A DNA stretch of 64,000 nt from Bacillus sp. UNC438CL73TsuS30 (GCF_000482325.1 NZ_KI535297.1:1-64000), one strand, 5' to 3'; positions 17,475 through 26,870 are shown, counted from the first letter of the stretch. The notes: generated by a model not told the origin, from the letters alone. Made by a program: numbers and translations.

Positions 17475-18272
17475 ATGAATAATAATAAAAAACATGTTTT
17501 GTTTATCGGGGCAGGGCGCATGGCTCAAGCACTTATAGAAGGAGTTAACAAGAAGGAATTTTCCATTCTTGTCGGCAATAATGGAAACCAAGAGCGGCTG
17601 CATGACATAAGAGAAACCTATGAGGTGGGAACAACCGATCACTGGCAGCAAGAGGTCAGCATGATGGATATCATCATACTCGCTATGCCGCCAGAATCCC
17701 ATGATTCGATTCTCGCAAAATTAGCAGAACTCATGAATGGGCAAGTGGTCATCACGGTTGCAGCTGGAATCGGTCCAACTTATCTCGAGTCCAAGCTGCC
17801 TAAAGGAACACCTGTAGCATGGGTGATGCCTAATACAGCTGCAAAATTAGGAAAGTCGATGACCTTATATGCACTTGGGCAAAATGTAAAACAAGAACAG
17901 CAAGATTGGATTGAAGCCTTGATTAACGGCATTGGTGAATTTGAAAAAGTAACAGAGCAGCAAATTCATGAATTGACAGCTGTCACCGGAAGCGCTCCGG
18001 CCTTTATCTACCGAGTCGCGGAAGCACTTGAAAAAATCACATTAGAGTCCGGTGTCAGTCAGGAACAAGCAAGGAAACTAGTGGCAAACATGATTGCCGG
18101 CTCTGCAGAAATGCTAAAAACCAATGCGGATCCTGCTGAACTGGCAGATGAAGTGGCCACCCCGGGCGGTTCTACGGCTGCTGGTTTAGAGGTTTTGGAC
18201 ACCAACCATTTAGACCACCTAATGATCGATGCGATTGAAGCATGCCGCCAAAAAGCAATGGTTCAAGATTAA
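17475..18272 (+). CDS. proC: pyrroline-5-carboxylate reductase
   Basis: A 265-aa P5C reductase, the last step of proline synthesis (P5C + NAD(P)H to proline). The N-terminal Rossmann motif FIGAGRMAQALIEG is followed by the C-terminal dimer domain with ELTAVTGSAPAFIYRVAEAL and DEVATPGGSTAAGLEVL, the family signature. The start ATG at 17475 has AAGGTGA at good spacing; an upstream TTG in frame has none. It is shorter than most ProC (~270 aa). Bacillus carries several paralogues (proG, proH, proI, comER), so the exact orthologue is open. Confidence 0.83.
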   Translation: MNNNKKHVLFIGAGRMAQALIEGVNKKEFSILVGNNGNQERLHDIRETYEVGTTDHWQQEVSMMDIIILAMPPESHDSILAKLAELMNGQVVITVAAGIGPTYLESKLPKGTPVAWVMPNTAAKLGKSMTLYALGQNVKQEQQDWIEALINGIGEFEKVTEQQIHELTAVTGSAPAFIYRVAEALEKITLESGVSQEQARKLVANMIAGSAEMLKTNADPAELADEVATPGGSTAAGLEVLDTNHLDHLMIDAIEACRQKAMVQD

Positions 18273-18280
18273 CCGAACAC

Positions 18281-18319
18281 AAAAAAGCCTTCCATTCTGA
18301 TGAATGTGAAGGCTTTTTT
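18281..18319. terminator. bidirectional terminator
   Basis: AAAAAAGCCTTCCATT / AATGTGAAGGCTTTTTT between the convergent proC-like and HAD genes. Confidence 0.88.
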
Positions 18320-18321
18320 GA

Positions 18322-19143
18322 TTAATGCTGCCCAACCGGAGTCTTCGTTAAATGCAGTAGATGACGGACTGCATAAGCAAAACCGTCTTCATCATTTGTT
18401 TTTGTAACTAGGTCCGCTTTTTCTTGCACATAAAGGGGGGCATTACCCATTGCAACCGATATATTGGCTACTTCAAATTGACCAAGGTCATTCCCGCCAT
18501 CACCAAAGGCTATGATCTCATCAAAAGATAGCCCCAACATTTTTTGGTACTTCAATAGGGCCTTTCCTTTGTGAGCGTCTCCTGACGTTATTTCCACATT
18601 ATTCGGAAAGGAGGAAGCCATCGTAATCGGAAATTTACCTGTTAACGTCGCTTTTATTTCATCGACTTTTTCGAGTTGGTCATTGTGCACCAAAGCAATT
18701 AATTTATAGATCTTCAACTCTTTAAGTTCAAGAATTTCATCATAATTGTATTCTTGAAAAAACGTGTCGAGTTCTTCTTTACTCTTATCTTTTAATGGAG
18801 GCAAAGTGGAAGGAAAACCACCATGATTCGTGTAGACAAGAATACCTGCGCCTAAATTTTTCAAAATTGGAAGAAGTTCTTTAAAGGTGGAAATCGACAA
18901 AGTCGCCTCATACAACATTTCATTTGTCCGTGAATACAAAACAGAACCATTTATACAAAAAATAGGAATCTCCAAATTTTGCACGGCTTTTAGTTGAATG
19001 ACATCCGCCAAAGCTCTTCCAGTGTTTAAAATAAGCTCATGACCTTGCGCTTTTAATTCGTTTAAAGCTTTTTCGTTTTCTTCAGAAATTTCATGGTCAG
19101 AGTTTAATAGTGTTCCATCTAAATCAATAGAAATACATTTCAT
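18322..19143 (-). CDS. Cof-type HAD-IIB phosphatase
   Basis: A 273-aa HAD hydrolase of the Cof/IIB class. Motif I is DLDGTLLNSDHEIS (residues 7-20), motif II NTGRA (40-44), motif III Lys in AHKGKAL, and motif IV FGDGGNDLGQFEVA. The cap domain between motifs II and III is of type C2B. Such enzymes dephosphorylate small sugar phosphates or nucleotides; the substrate cannot be read from sequence. Convergent with the proC-like gene. Confidence 0.88.
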   Translation of the reverse strand: MKCISIDLDGTLLNSDHEISEENEKALNELKAQGHELILNTGRALADVIQLKAVQNLEIPIFCINGSVLYSRTNEMLYEATLSISTFKELLPILKNLGAGILVYTNHGGFPSTLPPLKDKSKEELDTFFQEYNYDEILELKELKIYKLIALVHNDQLEKVDEIKATLTGKFPITMASSFPNNVEITSGDAHKGKALLKYQKMLGLSFDEIIAFGDGGNDLGQFEVANISVAMGNAPLYVQEKADLVTKTNDEDGFAYAVRHLLHLTKTPVGQH

Positions 19144-19296
19144 TTAAAAAAAGTTCCTTTCTATTCCTCATTAAGTCTACTATATCAGATTTTCCTTTAT
19201 AAAAGTTTAGTAAAGCATTGGAGGATGCGGGCATAAGAAATAAAAATTTATTAATACTAAAATGGTAAAAATAATAAATAAGGGAGTAAAACATCC

Positions 19297-19485
19297 ATGA
19301 AAAAGGCGATTATTTCTTTCATTTTCGTTTTCCCGTTTACCATGGTCAATACCGCTTCTTTTGCCGGTACGGAAGCGGGAAATAAGCTGACTTCTCTCTT
19401 GAAAGAGCATATTTTAGTTTTAGGTAAGGGCAAGGTGCTGAAATTCTACACTTTTCATGATAATAGTAGTACCATATATTTATAA
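19297..19485 (+). CDS. small putative secreted protein
   Basis: A 62-codon ORF with a convincing signal peptide (MKKAIISFIFVFPFTMVNTASFAG) and GGGAG eleven bases before the ATG. The mature part would be under 40 residues and has no domain I recognise. It could be a genuine small exported peptide or a truncated secreted protein. Confidence 0.4.
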   Translation: MKKAIISFIFVFPFTMVNTASFAGTEAGNKLTSLLKEHILVLGKGKVLKFYTFHDNSSTIYL

Positions 19486-19520
19486 TAGCTATATTTGAAA
19501 AATCCCAAGGAGAAGAAAAA

Positions 19521-19892
19521 ATGAGTCTTAATAAGGAAGAGCTACTTAGTTTAAGGGAAAAGGATCATGGCCTTTATGAAAAAACGGTTCAGACAGGGTT
19601 AATAGAAAAAAGACTGGAATTTCTTGATGTGTTTGAAGATTATTTTCGTGAAAGAGGATTTGTCATTCGAAAGAGGAATGATTCAGTCAGAGCCTCTTTT
19701 GACATCCTTCATTTTAAGGCATTTACAGATGAAACTGGAAAAATAATGATTACGAAAGGGAAAGAAGAAATCGCAAACATCTACATTCATTTTGATGGAG
19801 TTACTGATCTTGATTTTTATTATACAGGAAGCAATTTCGAGATAAGGTTTGACAGCCCATTAGCTATACTGGAAAGTATTTTTCAGATTTAA
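19521..19892 (+). CDS. hypothetical protein, 123 aa
   Basis: A good ribosome-binding site (CAAGGAGAAG) precedes the ATG. The product is soluble, charged and predicted alpha/beta: an N-terminal helix (EKTVQTGLIEKRLEFLDVFEDYF), then strands with DILHFKAFTDETGKI and NIYIHFDGV. I do not recognise a family. It is followed by a hairpin terminator at 19946. Nothing in the neighbourhood indicates a function. Confidence 0.6.
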   Translation: MSLNKEELLSLREKDHGLYEKTVQTGLIEKRLEFLDVFEDYFRERGFVIRKRNDSVRASFDILHFKAFTDETGKIMITKGKEEIANIYIHFDGVTDLDFYYTGSNFEIRFDSPLAILESIFQI

Positions 19893-19919
19893 GTTACCAA
19901 TTAGCGGATTCTACTTAGA

Positions 19920-19936
19920 GGCACCACCAAATTTTG
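19920..19936. repeat. degenerate half of the REP-like element
   Basis: GGCACCACCAAATTTTG resembles the right half of the palindromes at 1600 and 3514 (GGCACCACCCGAATTTTG). Only this half is visible, so homology is tentative. Confidence 0.3.
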
Positions 19937-19945
19937 GGTAGAGGG

Positions 19946-19976
19946 CACTGATAATCAATGATTATCAGTGTTTTTT
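19946..19976 (+). terminator. terminator after the 123-aa gene
   Basis: CACTGATAATC / GATTATCAGTG perfect stem followed by TTTTTT. Confidence 0.88.
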
Positions 19977-20010
19977 CTTTGAAAAGAACTCGTAGCTTTT
20001 CTTTTTAAAA

Positions 20011-20044
20011 ATTTATTTTCCACTTTCGCTATTTTATTTTCCAC
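20011..20044. repeat. two IS21-type end repeat units (minus orientation)
   Basis: TTTATTTTCCAC occurs twice, 21 nt apart (ends 20023 and 20044). It is the reverse complement of the repeat unit at 535-616. AAAGTGGAAAATAAATT is shared exactly between the two places. No transposase gene is near. Confidence 0.4.
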
Positions 20045-20188
20045 ATCCTATTATTGAAACCCACTTTTTGTTGTACCAATGTTCTTGGTAAGCCTCAATT
20101 TTATTCTTCACGCATTTTTGATTATTTTTCATACAGATATGGAGAAATGGGAAATATAAACAGACATCACGATATTCACAATGACTTA

Positions 20189-20219
20189 GAAAAATCAGAC
20201 AGCATGCTGTCTGGTTTTT
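20189..20219 (+). terminator. hairpin/terminator in the FUSC leader
   Basis: AAAAATCAGACAGC / GCTGTCTGGTTTTT followed by CT, only 28 nt before the ribosome-binding site of the FUSC gene. It is either a terminator of an upstream transcript or an attenuator. The 370-nt gap 19893-20263 also holds the repeats at 19920 and 20011. Confidence 0.6.
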
Positions 20220-20263
20220 CTAATGTTTATTTTCTTAAACATCATAGAGAGGAGGCGACCCGA

Positions 20264-22189
20264 ATGGGAGAAAACAAAAATGGTTCTCTTAAAGTCACTT
20301 CCATTATCAGACAAGCGTTAAAGGTAAATAAGATGCCATTCCCTTGGTTGAAAGCATTTTGCGCGGGATTGGCTGCATCGTTACCCATTATGATTGGATT
20401 ACTCCTGGGGAATTTTCATTATGGATTATTAGCCGGAATGGGGGGATTTACTTATTTATACGTCTTTCATATTCCTTATGCTCAAAGAGCAAAAAAGTTA
20501 TTCTTTGTCTTACTGGGGATAACCTTCGTTACGTTCTTAGGAACAGTTGCAGCTCCACACCCACTGGCAGCCGCTATTTTAATGGGGCTCATCGGAGGTA
20601 TTGGAATCTTTATTTTTGGTGCTTTAAAAATTAAAGGACCATCCGCCATCTTTTTCGTTTTAATTTTTGCGATGACATCAGGTATGCCCGTTCAACCTGA
20701 ACTTGCTCCACTGCGGGCCGGTCTTGCTTTTCTTGGCGGCGCTTTATCATGGGTGATTGCCATGATCGGTTGGTTTTTTCATCCCCATGCTCCTGAACAA
20801 GATGTGGTAAAACGAGAATATGTAGAACTGGCATCCTTTTTTGATTCAATTGGCTCCAATAACTTGAATACTGCTAGACAACGAGTAATGACCGTTTTTA
20901 AAGAAGCGGAAGAAATGCTTGCAGCGGGATACATATCATGGCGTAAAACGGACCTTTTTCAACGATTATATTTATTACATAATCATGCAAATTTGATCTT
21001 TATGACTGTCCTAGAAAACATTCCAGAAGAGCATACAAAATTGCCGCCAAAAATGGGTGAATCGATTCGTAATATAGCCCAATCACTTGAACAGAACGGA
21101 CGTGGGGAAAAAGACGTAGAGCAAAAAAACATGGATCAATCCAAAAACACGATATGGGCAAGAATCTATGAGGCTGAAGCGATTTTGCAAAAACCAATTA
21201 CCGAACTAGGCCCAGAGATGGAATTGTCGAAGCAATCTCTAAAAACGATTTTTTTAGGAGCCTTTGATAAAAACTCGTTTGTTTTCATTTCAGCCTTACG
21301 TTTTGGCGTCGTTACCATGATTGCTGCCATTATCGCGTATAAGTTTGGCTTTAATCGGGCCTATTGGATACCTTTATCCTGTGTAGCGGTCATGTCGGGA
21401 GCTACAATCGTGTCTACCTACCATCGGGCGATTCAAAGAGGAATAGGTACAATCCTTGGGATTCTCATCGCAAGCCTGGTACTCTCAACACAGCCAACTG
21501 GATACATGATTGCTTTCTTTGTTCTGCTTTTAACCTTTATAACAGAACTATTTATTGTCAAAAATTATGGGCTAGCCGCATTGTTTTTTACGCCCAATGC
21601 CTTATTGATGGCGGAGAGTGGAAGTCAAGGAAACTATAGCTTTTCCTTTTTTGCATCTGCCAGAATTCTTGACGTCATCATTGGAATTGTGATTGGTATT
21701 CTAGGGGTCTTATTGCTAGGGAGGCGGTCTGCTTCAAGTCGTCTGCCGCATAACATCACGAAAACGATAAGAAGCCAGGCACAGTTTTTATTTATCCTTT
21801 TCTCAGACAAAGGAGAAGGTTTTGATGCGGGAAAAAGCAGAGAGCGAAGTAAAATGAGGACGAATCTTAATAATTTACGAACTATGTATGATACAGCAAC
21901 AGGTGAGATTCCGGTTAATCAAAAGGCTTTAGAGTATTATTGGCCCATTATTTTTTCCATCGAACAGCTAGGGTACTTATTGGAAAAATGCTCGCTACTG
22001 TCGAAACGTCCGGTTCTTAGTGACGATACTCTTGCTCAATTGTTTTATGTGTTTGAAACAATGGCGAATGCCGCCGACCGAGAAACATCTCCATTGATAA
22101 AAAATGTTCCGAAAATTGTTGAATTCCCAAGTATAGAAAAGGAAATCAATTCCTTACAGCATGCATTTCAATTAAATATTAAGAAATAA
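20264..22189 (+). CDS. FUSC family membrane protein (aromatic acid exporter-like)
   Basis: A 641-aa protein with two blocks of about five to six membrane helices (~25-180 and ~345-490), each followed by a large cytoplasmic region. This is the FUSC/YccS-YhfK layout of fusaric-acid-resistance-type efflux pumps. The second block contains AYWIPLSCVAVMSGATIVSTYHRAIQRGIGTILG, summarised as the FUSC_2 motif (YWxPLxxxxVM ... R..QR..GT..G). Start at 20264 behind GGAGGCG; the frame is open 70 codons further up, but that part overlaps the leader hairpin. The substrate is unknown. Confidence 0.82.
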   Translation: MGENKNGSLKVTSIIRQALKVNKMPFPWLKAFCAGLAASLPIMIGLLLGNFHYGLLAGMGGFTYLYVFHIPYAQRAKKLFFVLLGITFVTFLGTVAAPHPLAAAILMGLIGGIGIFIFGALKIKGPSAIFFVLIFAMTSGMPVQPELAPLRAGLAFLGGALSWVIAMIGWFFHPHAPEQDVVKREYVELASFFDSIGSNNLNTARQRVMTVFKEAEEMLAAGYISWRKTDLFQRLYLLHNHANLIFMTVLENIPEEHTKLPPKMGESIRNIAQSLEQNGRGEKDVEQKNMDQSKNTIWARIYEAEAILQKPITELGPEMELSKQSLKTIFLGAFDKNSFVFISALRFGVVTMIAAIIAYKFGFNRAYWIPLSCVAVMSGATIVSTYHRAIQRGIGTILGILIASLVLSTQPTGYMIAFFVLLLTFITELFIVKNYGLAALFFTPNALLMAESGSQGNYSFSFFASARILDVIIGIVIGILGVLLLGRRSASSRLPHNITKTIRSQAQFLFILFSDKGEGFDAGKSRERSKMRTNLNNLRTMYDTATGEIPVNQKALEYYWPIIFSIEQLGYLLEKCSLLSKRPVLSDDTLAQLFYVFETMANAADRETSPLIKNVPKIVEFPSIEKEINSLQHAFQLNIKK

Positions 22190-22222
22190 GGCCACAATTA
22201 GATGATGTTTCTGTGCACCTAA

Positions 22223-22260
22223 AAAAAATCCCATCTGAATTTAAATCAGATGGGATTTTT
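22223..22260. terminator. terminator between FUSC and pit genes
   Basis: AAAAATCCCATCTGA / TCAGATGGGATTTTT, symmetric; it serves both convergent units. Confidence 0.9.
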
Positions 22261-22301
22261 ATGATTGTCCATGAGGAAAATCAAGTCACCTAAATAAAGT
22301 A

Positions 22302-23288
22302 TTATAAAAAAATCTTTATGATGGTTATGAAAATGCCAGCAATGGCAGCAGAAATCGGTAAGGTAATCACCCATGTTATGACCATTCTTCCTGCAACACC
22401 CCAATTGACACCTCGAAATCGCTTTGCAGATCCAACACCTAATATCGAACAGGAGGCAACATGAGTAGTTGAAACGGGAACACCTAATAAAGTTGCTCCC
22501 TGCATGACGGCAAAGGATGATAAATCTGCAGCAAATCCATTAATGGGTTGTACTTTAAATAATTTTTTAGCTACCGTTTTAATAATCCGCATACCGCCAA
22601 TCATGGTACCAAGGCCCATTGCTGCTGCGCAAATGACCTGAACCCATAAAGGGACATCAAGGGTTGAATGATATCCGGCTGCCACAAGTGCAAAAACAAT
22701 AATCCCCATTGTTTTTTGACCATCATTTCCCCCATGTGAAAATGCAGCTAATCCTCCGGCTATAATTTGAATCGAACGAAAACCACGGGTGGCACGGTGA
22801 GGATTCGCATTTTTGAAAAGGATTCTTAATATTTTCATGAGAATAAAGCCTACAAAAAAAGCTAAAAAGGGAGAAATAATTAAACCTTTAATAATGTCAG
22901 TGAATCCTACCCAGTTGATGGAATGTAGTCCTGATCCAAAAATAACAGCTCCTGCGACTGATCCAATTAATGTGTGGGATGATGAAGAAGGAATCCCAAA
23001 ATACCAAGTAATCAGATTCCAAAAAATTGCAGATAGTAAGGCGGCAATGACGATGGCCATTCCATTTTCAATATGGAAGGGATCAGCGATTTTTCCACCG
23101 ATTGATTTTGCTACTGCTTGAGAGGTGATTGCACCGATAAAATTTAAAACCCCCGCAAAAATCACAGCAAAACGTGGTGATAGAGCTCTTGTAGAAACCG
23201 ACATGGCAATTGCATTTGCCGTATCATGAAAGCCATTAATGAAATCGAAAGCTAAGGCAAGAATGATGATGATAACAATGATTGTCAT
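22302..23288 (-). CDS. pit: PiT-family inorganic phosphate transporter
   Basis: A 328-aa low-affinity phosphate (or sulfate) transporter of the PiT family, with about ten membrane helices. The two inverted-repeat signatures are visible: FDFINGFHDTANAIAMSV at the N-terminus and SHGGNDGQKTMGI in the middle (the family's GxNDxxK). It also has PSSSSHTLIGS and PVSTTHV, typical of PiT halves. It forms an operon with the upstream DUF47 gene, a pairing conserved across bacteria. Confidence 0.92.
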   Translation of the reverse strand: MTIIVIIIILALAFDFINGFHDTANAIAMSVSTRALSPRFAVIFAGVLNFIGAITSQAVAKSIGGKIADPFHIENGMAIVIAALLSAIFWNLITWYFGIPSSSSHTLIGSVAGAVIFGSGLHSINWVGFTDIIKGLIISPFLAFFVGFILMKILRILFKNANPHRATRGFRSIQIIAGGLAAFSHGGNDGQKTMGIIVFALVAAGYHSTLDVPLWVQVICAAAMGLGTMIGGMRIIKTVAKKLFKVQPINGFAADLSSFAVMQGATLLGVPVSTTHVASCSILGVGSAKRFRGVNWGVAGRMVITWVITLPISAAIAGIFITIIKIFL

Positions 23289-23325
23289 GAGATCCTCCTT
23301 AAGTTAATTTTATTTTCAGTTGAAA

Positions 23326-23940
23326 TTAGGAGTTCTTCATAATAATGGTTTCTAATGTATTGGCTACAGATTGACAGTAATCGGCGATATCTTCGAGCTC
23401 TTCATAAATTTCCTTATATTGAATAATTCGAATCGGATCTTTTTCAACCTCGAACAAATGTTTAATGGATTTTCGTAGGATTCCATCACATTTTGACTCA
23501 ATATCTTTAATTTTGATTGAATGTTCCCGAATGGGTTGTAGTTTTTTGGATGATAACAATTCGATGGCTATGTCGATTTCATCTGCACATTTTCGGATCC
23601 CTTCAACAAATTGGAGCATGAATTCGTCTGCATTGGTAATAGAATACATTTCAAAAAGAGAAGCAGTATGCTCTAATCCATCTAAAACATCATCCATTGT
23701 CATGGTTAGTGCTAGGATATCTTCGCGTTCGATTTGGGTAATGAAGGCATTGTTTAATTCTTGGATGACTTCATGAACATAGGTATCTCCTTTGGTTTCA
23801 TATTCCTTCATTTTTTCAGCGAAGATTTTTAGATCGCTGACGTTGTTAAGTTTGTAATCAGCGAAAAAATAGGCACTTTCTTTTAAATTTAATGAAATAT
23901 TACTTAGGTAATTTGCGAATTTATCTTTCTTTTTTGCCAT
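23326..23940 (-). CDS. DUF47 (PhoU-like) Pit accessory protein
   Basis: A 204-aa all-helical DUF47 protein related to PhoU. Helical-bundle motifs include DDVLDGLEHTASLFEMY and a C-terminal IYEELEDIADYCQSVANTLE, with the E/D-x3-D metal-binding pattern of PhoU-like folds. It is cotranscribed with and probably regulates the pit transporter 37 nt downstream. Start ATG at 23940 behind GGAGG; the longer upstream frame has no ribosome-binding site. Confidence 0.9.
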   Translation of the reverse strand: MAKKKDKFANYLSNISLNLKESAYFFADYKLNNVSDLKIFAEKMKEYETKGDTYVHEVIQELNNAFITQIEREDILALTMTMDDVLDGLEHTASLFEMYSITNADEFMLQFVEGIRKCADEIDIAIELLSSKKLQPIREHSIKIKDIESKCDGILRKSIKHLFEVEKDPIRIIQYKEIYEELEDIADYCQSVANTLETIIMKNS

Positions 23941-24184
23941 TTTATTTCCTCCACAGCGCTCAAAGAGTATTTTGGGTAAATAAGATACTAAATTATTTTT
24001 CCAATAAGGGTAATATCCATTCATTTTATTTATAAGCAAGCTTGGTCTATAAATTAAATTGTACGTTCTCTGTATAATGGATTAATAATTCATGAAAATG
24101 CCAAATCTATTTATCAATCGTGCTACATTGATGTTAGGACTAATGATTTAGTTCGTTTCTCTTAAAAATTTGGAGGCATTATCT

Positions 24185-25462
24185 ATGTCACATTTAATCA
24201 CTTTATTTGAACAGCATAGTTATCTGATTCTTTTTATCGGGATTTTTCTTGAACTTATGGCTCTACCTATATCTGGGGAGTTTTTAATGAGTTATGCAGG
24301 ATATTTTGTCTATCAGGGAAAAATGAATTACATTATGGCACTCCTGACCGTTTTTTTAGCAGGTGGTGCAGGTATTACAGTTACGTACTGGATTGGGAGG
24401 GCAGGGGGATATAAACTGATCGAAAGATACGGGAAATATATTCATCTAGGACCTGAACGTTATAGAAAAACAGCTGCCTGGTTTGAACGATCCGGAAGTA
24501 AATTATTGGTCATTGCTTATTTCATTCCGGGAATTCGACATTTCACCGGTTATATTTCAGGTATTTCCAAAATGCCGTTCCGAAAATTTTTTATATCAGC
24601 TTATATTGGTTCGTTCCTTTGGGGATTCTGCTTTATTACACTTGGAAAGGTATTGGGGCCTCGCTGGCAGGTTTTCCATCATGCAGCTAGTAAATATTTT
24701 GTCATTTTTATTATTATTTTTGCCATAGTATTAGCAGGGTATTTAGTGTATCGTTTTTATAAAAATCAAATTAAGGACTTTTTCATTCGTTTCGTAAAAT
24801 GGTTAATCTTTCGTTTTAAAACGATCCGGGCAACTGAAATCTTTCTTATTTTTCTTACGCTCGCTTTTATTGGGTTGGTTACCCTAATGTTTGGAATTGC
24901 ACAAGACTATCTAGCGAATGACTTTTTAGAATTCAATGAAGTAACGGAATATCTGGTTAAGTCTGCGGTATATTTGGGATGGATGAGAGGCTTTTTAGTG
25001 TTACAATTTCCTTATCTTCTTGGAATCATCATAGCGATAACCGTTATTCGGGTATGGAGAAAAGGGCGGAATAGGGGATTAGAGTATTTACTGCTTGTTG
25101 TTACTGTCGGAGGAGCAAAGACCTTTCATGAATTGCTCATGGAGGCCTTCCTATACCTTCAGTCTTATGGTTTCGTAGGGAAATTTCATTCAGCTAATTT
25201 TCCTGATCTAAATGCGATGATTTTCATCATCATTTATGGAACATGTATCTTTTTACTTGTCCGGCATTCTAAAGCGAATATCACAACGATTATGGTACCC
25301 TTATTTGGGATTATTCTATTAGTCTGTGTAACCATAGCAAACATTGTAACGACTGATGTTCTTCCAAGCGATATAATGGGTGGGTATGTCTATGGAGGAG
25401 TTTGGATCTTTTTTAACTTCTTATTGTTTGAAATGTTTCGGCTTGTATTGGAAAAAGAATGA
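24185..25462 (+). CDS. DedA-family protein fused to a degenerate PAP2-like domain
   Basis: A 425-aa membrane protein. Residues ~1-190 are a DedA/VTT flippase domain (undecaprenyl-phosphate or phospholipid scramblase type), with ELMALPISGE and AYFIPGIRHFTGYISGISKM. Residues ~220-420 look like a PAP2 phosphatase fold, but its catalytic motifs are lost. The expected SFPSGHAM is NFPDLNAM (338-345). The expected SRxxxGVHYPSD appears as ANIVTTDVLPSD (385-396), so Ser, Arg and His are replaced while PSD is kept. The second half is therefore likely non-catalytic, perhaps lipid-binding. Start ATG 24185 behind TTGGAGG. Confidence 0.8.
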   Translation: MSHLITLFEQHSYLILFIGIFLELMALPISGEFLMSYAGYFVYQGKMNYIMALLTVFLAGGAGITVTYWIGRAGGYKLIERYGKYIHLGPERYRKTAAWFERSGSKLLVIAYFIPGIRHFTGYISGISKMPFRKFFISAYIGSFLWGFCFITLGKVLGPRWQVFHHAASKYFVIFIIIFAIVLAGYLVYRFYKNQIKDFFIRFVKWLIFRFKTIRATEIFLIFLTLAFIGLVTLMFGIAQDYLANDFLEFNEVTEYLVKSAVYLGWMRGFLVLQFPYLLGIIIAITVIRVWRKGRNRGLEYLLLVVTVGGAKTFHELLMEAFLYLQSYGFVGKFHSANFPDLNAMIFIIIYGTCIFLLVRHSKANITTIMVPLFGIILLVCVTIANIVTTDVLPSDIMGGYVYGGVWIFFNFLLFEMFRLVLEKE

Positions 25463-25491
25463 GACTGCTAGTTTTAGCAGCCTCATTTTTT
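25459..25491. terminator. bidirectional terminator
   Basis: AATGAG.CTGCTA / TAGCAG.CTCATT with T-run, between the convergent DedA and serC genes. Confidence 0.85.
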
Positions 25492-25492
25492 A

Positions 25493-26590
25493 TTAGTTAT
25501 TTTCCTTCTGAAACTTCACCATAAAATCGCTAAATGCCTTACAAGCTTCATAAGGAACTGCATTGTAAGTAGACACGCGGCAGCCGCCAATAGAACGGTG
25601 ACCGTTTACGCCGACGAACCCTTCTTGTTTTGCTTGTTCTAAGAATTTCTTTTCTAATTCTTCATCTTTTAAGTTGAAGGTGATGTTCATTAATGAACGG
25701 CTGTCCTTTTCGGCATGGCCGATGTAGTAACCTTCACTTGAATCGATTGCATCATAAATGAGTTTTGCTTTTTTCTCATTTAGCTCAGCAATCGCCTCTA
25801 TTCCACCCAACTCTCGAGCCCAGTTAAGAACTTCGCCAAGCATATAAATGCCAAAGGTTGGTGGTGTGTTATACAATGAATTGTTTTTAGAGTGCGTGCT
25901 ATACTTCAGCATTGTCGGGATATTGCTATTCGCTTGTTCAAGGAAATCTTTGCGAATAATCACAACGGTTACGCCTGATGGACCAAGGTTTTTCTGAGCA
26001 CCAGCATAGATTAAAGCAAATTTGCTGACATCAATTGGTCTAGAAAGAATATCACTCGACATATCGGCAATCAACGGAACGTCTCCAGTGTTTGGGTATT
26101 CCATCCACTCCGTACCGTAAATCGTATTGTTGGAAGTAATGTGCACATAGGCATCATCCTGTTTATACTGCAATTTATCAAGCTTAGGAATGCTGCGATA
26201 CTTGTCTTCTTTCGTAGATGCAGCTTGATATGCCTCCCCAAAGAGTGCGGTTTCTTTTAATGCTTTTTCAGACCAAGATCCTGTCATCACATAGGCCGCT
26301 TGTTTTCCCGGCTGTAAAAAATTCATCGGAATCATAGAAAACTGAAGACTCGCTCCACCTTGAAGGAGAAGTACTTCATAGTTTTCAGGAATAGACAGCA
26401 ATTCTCTTAAATTGCTAATTGCTTGATTATGTACTACTTCATACGCTTTGCTGCGGTGGCTAAGTTCCATCACAGACATTCCCGTTCCACGGAAATCAAT
26501 TAATTCTTGTTGTGCTTTTTCCAGAACGGAAATCGGTAAGGCAGAGGGACCAGCATTAAAATTATAGGCACGTTTTGTTTGTAGTTTCAT
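25493..26590 (-). CDS. serC: phosphoserine aminotransferase
   Basis: A 365-aa PLP enzyme of serine (and pyridoxine-related) biosynthesis: 3-phosphohydroxypyruvate + glutamate to phosphoserine. SerC landmarks are NFNAGPSALP at the N-terminus, LSHRSKAYE, LLLQGGASLQF, and the PLP lysine K200 in YAGAQKNLGPSG. VNGHRSIGGCRVSTYNAV near the C-terminus is the family signature. It is monocistronic here, without serA adjacent. Confidence 0.95.
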   Translation of the reverse strand: MKLQTKRAYNFNAGPSALPISVLEKAQQELIDFRGTGMSVMELSHRSKAYEVVHNQAISNLRELLSIPENYEVLLLQGGASLQFSMIPMNFLQPGKQAAYVMTGSWSEKALKETALFGEAYQAASTKEDKYRSIPKLDKLQYKQDDAYVHITSNNTIYGTEWMEYPNTGDVPLIADMSSDILSRPIDVSKFALIYAGAQKNLGPSGVTVVIIRKDFLEQANSNIPTMLKYSTHSKNNSLYNTPPTFGIYMLGEVLNWARELGGIEAIAELNEKKAKLIYDAIDSSEGYYIGHAEKDSRSLMNITFNLKDEELEKKFLEQAKQEGFVGVNGHRSIGGCRVSTYNAVPYEACKAFSDFMVKFQKENN

Positions 26591-26809
26591 TATGAACTCA
26601 CCTCAAATTTTGATTTACTTGAATATAACATATTTTTTTAATTTTTAGGATAAATATTTTGTTGCGGGAGGGAGTAAATCATGGTAAGAAAGGGTTTCCA
26701 ATGTTGTATTAATGGGAATAGGAATGAGGATTATTTTTTTAAAAAAAGAGGTCAACAGTCCAATTTCTTCGTATTTATAAATTGTTGAATACGTAAGTAA
26801 TGTAATAGG

Positions 26810-26834
26810 AAAAAAGCCTTTTTCAGGCTTTTTC
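26810..26834. terminator. hairpin AAAAAGCCT/AGGCTTTTT
   Basis: A terminator-like stem with T-runs on both sides, downstream (minus strand) of the YjcZ-type genes. Confidence 0.65.
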
Positions 26835-26840
26835 CTTCTT

Positions 26841-26862
26841 AAAACCCCTAATTTTAGGGTCT
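26841..26862 (-). terminator. terminator after the first YjcZ-type gene
   Basis: CCCTAAAATTAGGGG followed by TTTT on the minus strand, 10 nt after the stop codon. Confidence 0.6.
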
Positions 26863-26870
26863 TAATCAAA

